The notes beneath the pieces were generated by a model. The model saw only the letters and a list, made by a program, of their open reading frames with translations. It had not been told where the DNA came from and ran no database searches. Made by a program: the position numbers and the translations under genes. This document shows positions 1-12,900 of a stretch of 64,000 bases of DNA, one piece after another (position 1 is the stretch's first letter; every line of letters starts with the position of its first letter). This DNA comes from Antedon mediterranea. Taxonomy: Eukaryota; Echinodermata; Crinoidea; Comatulida; Antedonidae. Location: assembly GCF_964355755.1 (NCBI RefSeq), contig NC_092677.1:2487001-2551000 (forward strand). The letters run 5' to 3'.

Positions 1-318
1 ATTACATGCAGTAATATTAGTTCACTGCAATTTACACTGTAAAAAAGACTTTAGATCGTTTCATGAACGTTGAGACAAATTTATGCTAACGTTGAATACT
101 CCCATAATGCCGCTGAATTGGTGAAATAAATCACAGGAATCACTTTCTACTGACAATGACATAGACATAATTATTTTTTTCTTCATAAAAGTAGTTGAAA
201 ATAAAAAAATAGTGAGGTTGTGACTTTTATGTTAAAGAGTATGGTGGGATTTATATCCACATTTACATCTGCCAAATTTGTATCTATTTCCATATGTAAT
301 TTCTTATATTTAGTATTT

Positions 319-527
319 AGGGATCGTGTCAAAATAATTCTACAGCAATATCTACATTTTAAAATGATAGCTTGTTTTAATGTAGAAGTTTATGTGGCAG
401 TACTGTAATAAAACAATATGTATGATTACCAAAACAGTATTAATAATTACATAAACAGGTAAAAGAAGAGTAAATATATATATTTCCTACAGTAACTGCA
501 GTAAACATTTACATGGTCCCTAATAAT
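319..527. mobile_element. MITE family B copy
   Basis: Left AGGGATCGTGTCAAAATAAT then TCTACAGCAATA; right CTACAGTAACTGCAGTAAAC then CATGGTCCCTAAT. The family is defined by GGATCATGTCAAAATTATTC ends and CTGCAGTAACTGCAG subterminal repeats. Confidence 0.7.
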
Positions 528-655
528 AGGCTACATGAGTATTATTTAGTTTTGAAAAAGCTCTACTGTCTGATACAAGGAACTCATTCCTTTGTCAAAT
601 GTTTTCTTAATTCCACATTGATGAATTCAAAACAAGTTAACATAAACATACACAC

Positions 656-916
656 CTGGCGAACTTTCTACGACCTCTTGTGGCGCTGATGGTGTTGCTT
701 CGTTTGGAGGAGGGCAGCACACAAACTCCACACCACTAAAATTAGCTTTGCATGGTTGAAGCATTCCGTAGTCATGTAATATCCAGCTATTTGTCGCGCA
801 CTCCTTCGTGGCTTGATCCCGCCAATCGTCGTGGCTCATGCAGAGTTCTTTATCGTGCATGTGTGAAAACCGGCATTCTTGTGGTACCATTAACGCATCG
901 CTTATAAATTCACCAA
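656..916 (-). CDS. APP: APP exon 4: copper-binding subdomain of E1
   Basis: The exon follows an acceptor reading ttattatttcag and ends at CCAG|GTGTGT (phase 1 to phase 1). It encodes 87 residues from VGEFISDALMVPQEC through GVEFVCCPPP into a Pro/Ser/Glu linker. Six cysteines align with the vertebrate copper-binding fold. The DYGML turn with the Tyr and Met ligands is kept, and the first ligand His survives in CMSHDDW. The human His149 and His151 positions read Asp and Arg here. Confidence 0.92.
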
Positions 917-3900
917 CTGAAATAATAAATAATAATAATGTTCAAAATATATTGCAAATGCATTCTTATGGTGCAGTAAAAATCACTAGGGTTACCAGAA
1001 GGCCACCTCACATATTTTGACAAATGTGGGTGTTTTTTTTTTCTCAATTGTGGGTAAATTATGCCATGCCATTAGGATTTGACATCTCATAATGATCACA
1101 ACCGACATGTATGTTTCCATTATTTGTCTATACAATATTAAGGGATCATGTCAAAATATTCTACTGCAGTTTCAGCAGTAATTAAATTATTTACTGCAAT
1201 AATTTTTATAAGTTTATGATGCAGTCACTGTAATAAACAGTTTGTATTATACCACAGAAAAGAGCTTGCTAAAAATTGCATGAACAGGTTAAAAAGTAAA
1301 CAAAATGTAGTTACTGCAGTAACTGCAGTAGAATTTGTTTTCCTTACCTAAACATCTAATAGGAACTACAGTATGTTTATCAACGCATTTGCTTTGTCCA
1401 ATTGGACACCAATTTGTTATTGTCTCTTCTTTATTTGCTTCAACAAAATATTTGATAGATCCCATATTACCATACATCTGTAAAAAAACAAAGTTCACAC
1501 TCAATAATTATAATTAATCTAAATATACAAACAAAATCTAAAAGGAATTAATGTAAACACAGTTATTATTATTTATTTTAGTATTAAATTCAAAGTATTA
1601 AAAATAAATATTTATAGATTTAAAAGTAGGTCAAAATAGTAATTTATATATTACTTTTAGGAACTGCAACAATGTATCCTAGTTTTAAAAGGCAATATCA
1701 TAAAAAATACAAAGTCACCAAAGTTAAATGGTTCATTTCATAGAACCTATATATAGATACGCTATTACACATTTCAATTTCTTCTTTGCATTTGTCTGGT
1801 TAATACATTATTTTTTAGTAATAAATGATAAATAAAACATGCACCACAAGAAACAAACTAATACATGAAAAATAGTTTAATTATAAGATTTTTTCATTAT
1901 GACAAAACTTATATTTAGAATAAAATATAATTAAAATACATCCTAAAGACTGATTTAAAGTGATTGAGGCCTGCAACATGGACGTATATTTAATTAACTG
2001 CACTTGTTATTCCTCTATTTAAATTAACATATTTTATAGAGTATAATTATATAGCAGTTATCTTAATGAATAGGACAAACCCCTATCATGGCCATCCTTA
2101 TTTTAATTCAGCTTGTCAATTGTAAAGTAGCAGGCTATTAAAATCTGCAGTTTGTACACAGTAGTGAATCTTAAAATCATCCATTTCTTCAATCTACTAT
2201 TCACCTGTACTTCTTATTAAATTATCCCACTATTTCATCATTTAATATTATCTATGGACAACCTCAATGTCAAAAGTCAATTAGAACAGAATCCCATTCA
2301 GAGCTGAATTACTAAATGGATGAACTAAAATAAGAAGTTTGTGTTCGACGTAAAATAATGTTTTGCAACATGAATAGCCAGAGGCAAAATTAAAATAACC
2401 CCAAGTTTTAATTTGTCATCAAAGCAAAGATTTTCTTTAGGCATCAGATGTTGTATTGTAATAAATTTGCAAAAAGAAATTGTCTTTAAGTTTAGTTGAA
2501 ACATGGTTAAATAATGAATAAAATAATAAAATAAATATTTATATTTTATTAGCAGGAACAGAATTCCTACTGATAACAAAATACCTTTACAATTAGACAA
2601 CAAGACAGGAATGCTCTACAGACTCTTGAAATCAGTATGATACGTGTTCTCTGATTGGATGATACCTATCAAAACACACCCTAAATAGCATGATATCTGA
2701 CGCACTATTGGATGTCAACATTTATATACAGCAGTACACAGCCATATTATGATGAAAACATTGTAAAAACGTATCATTGTATTTAAGACAATTATCACAG
2801 GAGTAATAACAGAATATTTACAGTTTAATTGTAGAATGTCATTTTTGTTGTTGTTTATTTCTGTGCTCTGTTCTGGGTTGACCAACTAGCATAGGCGTTT
2901 AGCACCTGTTTGGTAATTTCCTTTCCTTTTATATTTGGTTTTTTTTTTATATTGTATATGGCAGAAATTGAATAAATAAAAATTAAAAATAAATCAAATT
3001 TGTTTGTATTTGCATTTCTAACTTTGGAATTCAGATGGATAAAATTTAGAAATTACATTCATTTCGAATGTTTGTATAAATAATATATTTTGAGAATTGT
3101 ATTCTTCATTTTATTAAGTTTCCATTACATAATAATAAAAATTAATGTATTTTTTAGTTGGATATAATAATTGAATACACAATTTTCACAATTGAAAATT
3201 AAATGTATGTAATTGTAACCATATAAACTCTATTCAATCCAACAATATTTTGTAACTACAAAAAACCGTCTTTCACTCCGTGAAATGTGTAATTTGTTAT
3301 TTCTAATTTTCAAGTTAAGCTTTAATGGTTCTAGGCTCAGTCTACCTGCCACATACATTTAAGATTTGATACCCCGAGCTACGACGATGACGACGTGAAC
3401 TTAACAGACATTTGATCTGACAGAATCCTTTATCATGGATTAGATATTAGAAAGTAACCTCAGTTAGCATTCCTTACATCATTTCATTTTCTCTCTTTCG
3501 TTCTTAAAACAGAAAACAGTGACTTTGTCTACTATGTGTCTACTTAACATTTTAGCATCTTGGAAAGACATAGCCTTGAGTAGGTAGTGCCCACTCAATG
3601 GCGGGGTTCATGGACCGTAACACTTATTCATAGTATTCGAAAACATGAATAAAAAATCAAAGTTAGTTTATACCTAAATATGGTACGAAATAATACTTAA
3701 ATAGTGGTAATATGTTTGAAAATATAGAAATTGAATTTTTCTAGGAATCGAACCCAGGTTTCTGGATTTAGAAACTGCCAACCCACAGTGCCACTATTGC
3801 AGTAAATTAGAATTGATAATAAAAAATGATTTCATTCAGTCTTATATAATGAAATTATCAATGTTGATAACATTAGAAATATTATAGATTGGTGATAATG

Positions 3901-6900
3901 TAGACAAACGATGACGAGATACATTTTTAGAATGTTTTTAGAATGTTTTTACTTGATTTTCATAAAATTGTGATTAGACACTAAAACATTTATTATATAT
4001 AAAATATTAATTATTAAACTTAATTTCAGAATCAATTAAATTGAAAATGTGACAAGGATCAGTATTGCATGTTTGTCACAAAATGAAACCATCAAATGTG
4101 ATATTTCATGCATTTCAATAAACTTTCACATAAATTATTATTAAAACCCTGATCAGCGATATTAACACTAAATGTTGCTTATTAGCGGACGCCTACACTA
4201 TGGCATTGAGTAAAAGTAGAGAAGGAAATTGCACCGCAGTCCACATGTTGATGGAAATCCTTTCAATGCTATTTGTATAAATGTGTATTTTTTTTTAGTT
4301 TATGTTATAAGTTTAAAAAATAATGAAAAATAACAAAATAAATTGCAAAGGCGTAAATGCAATATATCTGTACTTGCATAACAAAATCACATTTTTTTCA
4401 AAAATAGTATCAGTTTCGTATCCTCTAAATATGAATTGTAATACATTTTTTGGGTTAAAAAATTTTCCAGTAAATTTCTAAATAATCATTATCATCATCA
4501 TAATCTCATAATCATTGTCATCATAATCTCATAATCATTGTCATCATCATAATCTCATAATCATTGTCATCATCATAATCTCATAATTATTGTATCATCA
4601 ATACCATGTTAATGTCATATCATAATCATAATAATTATTCATTTTACTAACTTTATTTGAAATCATATCAGCTAAAACACTAGCAATATAACCTAAAAAA
4701 ATCCTCATGACTAATCCGTTTCTATGGTTACGTACAACAATACTCAGCATCATGATATATGTGTGAGTGTCGGATTCACCATTAGTCGTCTTAATTACAA
4801 CATTTTGTGTCATTTTTAATGTCATCGAGTGCTCTACCAATAGTTAGATCAAGTTCCAGAATCATCAGCAAGCTGTACGATTGGGACATGTCATTTCCTT
4901 TTTAGTGTAACTCGGTTGGTGGATCCTCAACCAGTTCAATTGAGTCACAACAGAGGAGCTGTAGCACTGAGTGAATGATGACTGTTGCACGCCATGTGAC
5001 CCACAATTGTCCAATCAAATGACAGGAATATATTTAGGTGTTATATACTATTTTATAACAGCAGCACCTCGAAGTGGATACCCCAATAATTCCCAATGTG
5101 CTCTAATAGCATTTTGACCACTACAGTATATTGGATCCAAGATGGTGAATAATGTGTCAAATGTCATAATCTTCCCAGTAGTTACAATTCCAGTCATCTT
5201 GATATCCCATGTGTATGGATGGTGCAGATAGGAAAATTTAAACAATCATACTACATACTCTCTCTTATATTTATAAATATTATAACTCATGGTGACCTCA
5301 TACTGTCATAACTCATGAAATCTTTCAAGAATATTATAAACCAAGTGAGGTTTTTGATGAACTACATTTTATGACTTTACTGATCAATTTTATCTGTTGA
5401 TATCAATATTGTTATATGATCAGAACATGTATTATAAATAGGTATTGGCTTTAAAAACGATAGAATTCACGTAAACTGAATCCAAACGAAACTAGGCAAC
5501 AGTAGGAATCATCAAATAAAACCAAACTGCTGAACAGAGTGCGAGGTCACATGTCACATGTCACATGTCACAACGAATAAACTTCACGTGAAGCAATACA
5601 GGCTTCTGAAATTGAAAGAGCTTTAATGGCCAATAAAGGTTGTTAGTTGGCTGTCAATATTGGACTTAACAGTTGCATAATTGCTGAATACAGGCACGAA
5701 CGCACAGTATTATTAGAAGATTATAAAAAAAACGTAGCCAACAATCCGCAATGAACAAAATTAATAAAATCCTAAAGGTTTCCTCAGAATATTGAGGTAC
5801 CAAATGAATTTCCCCCCCCCCCCCCCCGAGTTTTGGAATAAAGTTTTATTGCATTGTATTGTTTATATAAACAGAAAGGTATTTTATATTACATTTAAGT
5901 TTAGATAAAAAAAAAAGGATTGAAAAGACGCGTTTTAGTCCTCATGCATACATCGACAGAATACCTAAACGGCCGCAGATATTAATTTCAATTCGAATAT
6001 AAAATGGCTAAAAAATGATTAGTAATATCAAGTAATTTGAAACATCTGCTCCAATAAAATGACAATTTCCCCGACTTGATTTACAAAATCTTACGTGGTC
6101 TGCATAATTGCGACGATTCATTTTCTCTAGTTGTTAACTCAGGAATCTGCGTGACTATTTATTATTATTTATTGCTCGTAAACACAAATTCAAATTTGTA
6201 CATATCGTTGAAACTTAATGCGCTGTACTGTAGTGAGTCTCATTCTAGCCTAGTTTAATGATATGTAGGTTATTATAAACATTTTGTACTAACTTTACAT
6301 ACAACTTAATTTCTCGTATTAGAAACTACTTATAAAACAAACAATTACACACAAAATACAAGGGCAGCAAGCCATCCCTAAAAAAATAACAAATTAAAAA
6401 ATATTTGAAATTTAAGTTACACTTGACAGAGAAACTTATGCCTAAAACATCAATGCTTAATTACTGTAATAGTAAAGCATACTGTGCGAGATATTATTAT
6501 GTAAAACAAAAGAAAAAGTTTGAGATTACTTGATATATTGTTATCATCTATCGCACAGATAACTTGATATATCGCTAGAAAACACTGTAGCACAATGTAT
6601 TATGGGAAGGAATTGGGGAAAACAACAAAAATCAATAGCGAATTAATCAAGCCCTTTCATCTATTTAAAAATGGAAATTATAGTATCTACTTAAATCTAA
6701 ATTAAATAACACAATAAATAAATATGTTAATCATTTCCATTTGAAATATGCAATAGCTAATGCAATGTTTTCTTAACACAAAACCTGCACTTAATCCAAA
6801 GATCAAGCCTAATCCATTATGATAATCCCTTTAATCTTGTATCACTTGTTCAGCTCAATATGGCTGCATACACAGGACATTGGATTTAGGAGCTTCAACA

Positions 6901-9900
6901 ACATAACAGACCAGTTGTTGAAAGGATAATTCAGTAGAATTCATAAAATATTTTATGGTCAACTTTTCCTCATTCAGTTATATACCGACAAAATAAAACG
7001 GTGAGTGGTCGAGCGGTTAAGACAGAGTGGAACCGTAATACATAGCCTCATGGCAAAAGAAGCTAGTTCAAGCTCACAAGCTCCATGGTTCTTTCGAGTC
7101 TTCTCGAATAAGGACTATAAACCGTAGGTCCAGTGTACACAAAATGCTCATGTGCACTTTAAAGAACCTAGTAATATATCTTTTATTCTTCTACCTTTTG
7201 TACAGTATTTGGATCAGGGTTGTTAAGTCCCTCCACCTGGATTCCCGCTATTTGTAAGTTATGCATAAATGATTATTCATCCTCTATCAAGCACAATGTC
7301 AATCTGTTTCATGTAGCAAGCATATCAGACATTTTTTTGTTTCAATATGTCGGTATCTGTATTTTAATTATAGAACTTAAAAACATTTATGTCACAACAT
7401 CCGGAATTTAAAACGATAGAACATGAAAACATAAAATTCAAAACATTTTTTTCAATACTTTCATTTTTTCTTTTCAAGAGATTTCAATCTAAAGGCAAAG
7501 GATTATATCCCCATCAAAAGGGTACTACAAATAAATTTCATTTGATTAATATTATTATAAGAATCTAGCTACAACAGTATACCACATTGTATACATTTAC
7601 ATCTTTATCTTATTTTTTTACATCTTTATCTTATTTCTACTAACAACAACATGATTCAGATTTCTACGAAACGTCTTGACATTTTCTAATGGATCAATAA
7701 GGACACCTTGGAATTGTATGGGGGACTATTACGTTGTGCGTCCACGTCAAGATGCTATCACATCCTGTTCAACAGGACGATATTGACAATATAATTATGA
7801 TAAGTTAATTAGTAATCATGGAAATAAGCCAATCAGGGAGTGACTCAAATGCAGATGACTTAAGTGTAAGCAAGTATAAGTAATTAAAAAGCAATAGGAT
7901 TAATTTAGTAATAACATTGGGAAATATTAAATAAAATATGAATATATTGATGAATATTTAAATGCTATAATCAATATGTATTAGTCTTAAATAATAATAA
8001 TGCTGCAACACTGGTTCAATCACAGTTGATAAAATATATAAACAAAAACCTAAATACAAATCTGAATACCATTAACATAATTATTACCACAGCTTAATCC
8101 TATGATAATAACATAATCATTACCACAGCTTAATCCTATGATAATAACATAATTATTACCACAGCTTAATCCTATGATAATAACATAATTATTATACAGT
8201 TATATGATTGCGATAACATATCACATTATGTTTTGGTGGTAGTATGGATTCAAAAATTATAATTTTTAGCATTAAATGCTGCTAATGATAACGAGATAAA
8301 GCAACAAAACATGTACCATTATGAATCCCTGGGATTAAAAAAAAAGTTTTAACATGGTAAATTTTGGAAAGTAGCATCTAGGGTCTAACTAACACAGGAA
8401 GTCACAATTACATCAATAAAAACAATGCAATTATGATCATAAATTTTGTCAAGGCTCTAAAAAAAAACAAATTGTACCAAGGCCTTTGGTTTATCAACTT
8501 TTGCTCTCAACATTTATAGTTTTTCTGCTTTTGACTAGAATTGTTACAAAAATCATGACATGAAGAAGGCCAAGACAAGTGGAAGATGAAATATTTTGAT
8601 AATTATTTAAAAAAATAATTTAACATTAATTAGTATTTCAACTTAATTTAAATTTATTTGCATTTAGTTTAATAGTATTTGTATTATTTAGTTTTAAAAA
8701 ATTATTCTATTTTTTTTATCATTGTTTTGTTAATGTTGGCAATAAAAGCAGTTTATTTGTTAGTGCTTGCTATGAGCAGAAATTTGTGAAATATATATTA
8801 TTATTTTTATGCCTTTTTTAAGTTAAATAATTTACGTTTTTAGTGGATCTATATTTATCTATCATAGTATTTTTTTAACAATGGCTTTATTGTGCTACAG
8901 TACGTGCCATTGTAGTAATATTATCAAGGCTAAAACGTTATATAATGTTTTTTCATTTTTAAAGAAAAGAACAATTCAATACAATTTTCCAAGGACAACC
9001 AATCAATATTAATTACAGCATAGCTACTGTCATGACAGGAAAATGTTTTTTTTTTTAAACTTCTAACCACAAAACAACAATTACGAGTTTAACTTTTTAA
9101 TTAATCTTGACATGTTTTTATGAAAAATGTTTAAGAGCATTTAGTTTTGTTCAACAAATGGTGATTGTTTTAAAACAAAAAAGTAATTATCACCATTTTT
9201 AAATTAATTTTTACACATTATCATGATTACTTCTTTTACTTCCTTCCATCAATAGACAGATGAAGGTAAATCACTATATTACTATGAACAGTTGTTCCTA
9301 CAGTTTGTAATTATATAATTAGTCTTTGTTAATTAAATGTGTCATATTTGATGACGACCTCAATACTTCCAGTAATCTAAAGCTCTGTTTACACTATCAA
9401 ACTACTTTGATAAAAAAGTATGATGTGCCTAAATATGGTAGTGGCATGCACAAATATGGTAGTGATATGATAAGAATGTTAAGAAAAAGTACATTTTCAT
9501 AGCAATTTTTAACATTGCGAGCAAACTTTACGATCTTTTAATGCAATATATTGGGCATTGACACATTCATGGAACTCTATGAAAATGTATTCCTTTCCGT
9601 AACTTTTTGATTTAAAAAAGAATCACAAAGTCACAATTGCATTTATTCTTCTCACAGCTCTGCTACAGTTCACCGTGCAAGCCTAATATAATAGGAAACC
9701 TGGCAATATCTGACCTTACAGTAGCATTATGCAGTTCTTCATTTAATTTTTACACACCGGTAGTTAAGTATTCCGTACAGAGTCACGCATTATTTAAGTT
9801 CATTATAGCATGAAAGTCTTGTTTTGACAGCTCTCTATATATATTCACTATATCTTATAGCCCTCATGTCCTTAATCATTAAATTGCTAATTAAGGTCTG

Positions 9901-12900
9901 GTTTGTAGCAGACTACCAATAACCATGTTTAAAATTTACAAGAATTATGCTAGTTTGCCTATCCTGTATATTGGTAAATGTTCTAATTCTAATAATATAT
10001 ATTCAGATTTCTTGGCATTTTGAGGGTAGATATCAAACAAATTAATAGAGAGCTTTCAAATTTATAATGACTTATCATATTGAGCTATGCGCATACGCTT
10101 GGTTTAGCAATTTTGATGTTTTTGAAACCAATTTGGCCGATTATAGGTCCAGGTGATGATATAGATTATGTTATTCGGTTATATCACCAACCTGCATGTT
10201 TGAACCTTTTTTTTAACCATACAATTGAGAAAAATTTTAATCACTTTTACAGGGCTCGATGACATAATTTACATAACTCCTAGGTCTGAGTTCATCGCGG
10301 ATTGAATGCTCCATATCTATTCAATATCTCCCTAACCTCAAAACTAATCCCTAACCCTAGCCAAGATAATCATGTTATGATAACCTCACACTAATCCCAG
10401 TGTCCAGGCTAGCTAATAGCAAGTTAATGCTAAATATAAATCTAAAATATCCTTCCTGCATCTTACAGCGAGGTTCAAGACGACAGCCCCCAGGCCCAGC
10501 TGATCAATATTGCTAAATATAGATATGACTATCTTTCCTGTAGAGTAGCCTACAGTTATCATATGCAATCAGGACAGATACGACAGCTGAGGCTCATGTC
10601 TTTTAATAAAGAGAATAATACTACATCCTATTGGCCTACTGACTGGTGCATGGTACGCAGGCCCTAAGACCAAACGGAATGGGAAAGCCTGCCCACTCCA
10701 TTTTCTTTCCTTCCTTCGGCCGTTGACACTTGTGTAGCCAAAAATAAAATGTAGACTATGAAACAGATTCATATGGTCAACATGTCAACTACAGTATGGT
10801 CTGTAGCCTTCGATGGACACATCATGGTCCAGCATGAAGGAATGTAGTTACTGGTCAATCACCATGGTCACAGTGCCATCATTTAGTAAAGTAATCTGGT
10901 TCTTCAAGCTGTTAAGTGGACACTTCATGGTCCAGCAAAGGCCTGTAGTTACTGATCAATCACCATGGTCACAGTGCCATCAAAACCTCATGGTATATAC
11001 TCCGCCATTCTTCAAGCTGTTGAGTGGACACTTCATGGTCGGTGCAACAACTGGCACTGACTGTTACTAAAGGCTGTTGGGTAATGGTTGCTAGGTTGAT
11101 AAAACAGATGATATAATTCTAAACAATTATTTGGATGTTTTCAGTTTTTTAATTTAAATGCTATTAGCCCTGATAACATTACCACAGACATTAAAAGCAA
11201 TATCCATATGTTTCAATGACAACATCATATTACTATTTAATCAAAACCAAAAAAATGAAACTGAAAAAAAATTAATTTGATTTGAAACAGTAATAAAGAC
11301 CATTTCCTCTTGAACTACAAGTTTAACATTTTTAGTTTTAACAAAAAATAATAGTTTTATTTATCATCAAACACTATATTTTTGATAGGAATAAATGAAT
11401 AATTCAATGTTTGTTTTAATTAGATTAAATCTATAACCCTCAGTACTAGCTACTGAGACAAAAGGCCAGGTTTGTACGTGTAGGCCTGTAACAGTACACT
11501 GTATAGCAAAACATGTGCAACCATATTTTCTAAAAATAATAATTTTCCGACACCATACAAAGCGAAATAGAACAAGTATTATATGTTGACAGATTCCAGT
11601 ATTGCATTACCTATCCCTAAAGGGGTGCTTTAGAAACATACAACGAGATGTCTTGTGAACGCTTAGCTCCCTCCGGCTATGCCACTGAGCTCACAGCACT
11701 GGTAATGTCTTGTGTATACTTGGCTCCCTCTGGCTACGGCACTGAGCTCACACCACTGAGCTCAACACCACTGAGCTCAACACCACTGGGAAATTACTTG
11801 TACAATATGTATGTTTGATCTAAACAACATCTACAAGTCTTCGTAATCTTACAGCACACTTTATATTCTACTATGATAGGATATGACTGTGCAAAAGGTC
11901 TATCCCAACTTACAAACAAGTTCCACGTGTACAATGTGTCATGTAAAATATCAATATAAATAATAAAGATAGTAGATTTATATAATAAATAAAATAAATA
12001 ATATACCACCCAAAAAATTTAATATAAACAATATTTTAGAAATAGAATGTTTGTCTTCTAGACTGATTAATTTAAATATTCAGTGAAGATCTTTTGTGGC
12101 TTTAAATTTTAATATGTCTTTAACATTTTTATGCTGAACCAAAGTCTGCATTTTAAACTTACTTAAACTTACTTTAATCATTTTATCAGTGTCTCAGACA
12201 CAAATTATATACGTTTACCGTACTTCATAACATTTATTTTTGCTTCCTCTATTCAAATTATCAATCATACCTTGCAAGCAAATCACTCTGAAACTTTCCT
12301 CTTCCCTACTTTCATTAAATCATAATAATTTAAATACATCACCTCTCTGCTTTTAAGTATGCCCTAAGGAACAAGGATCTGTTAAACTTAATGATAAAGA
12401 AATGTATGTACATCATGGACTCCTTGATGACTAACTTTTACTAAGATTGAACTTAAGCTATAATGGTTGACTAATGGGGGGGGGGGGGGGGGAAGGAGCA
12501 AAGTAGGGGATAAAACGTGTGTACTCCATAGATTGTAAAACAAGTTATTTTTTATAATGGTGTCATGAGGATGTTTACCTTTCAAAATGTAATTTTAGTA
12601 AACTTCTGAACCAAAGTAAAAAAAAATGCAACTAGTTAACAAGCAACAAGTGTGTCATATTATAAATACCATCTACAGTCGTACAGTAGAGCTTTCTTGA
12701 TAACAATTTCAATGGACTGAAGGTTGATATTTAAACAATCGATATATTCAATACATAGTGTATTTGCATTGAAATGCCTGTCATAGGTTGAACACAAATG
12801 CTATTAGAAAGTGTATAGGCCTCTATTTCTGGAAATCACATTGTTGCGAGTGGCCTAGTGGTTAAGACAGTGGAACCATAACCAATAGCCATAGCCATAA

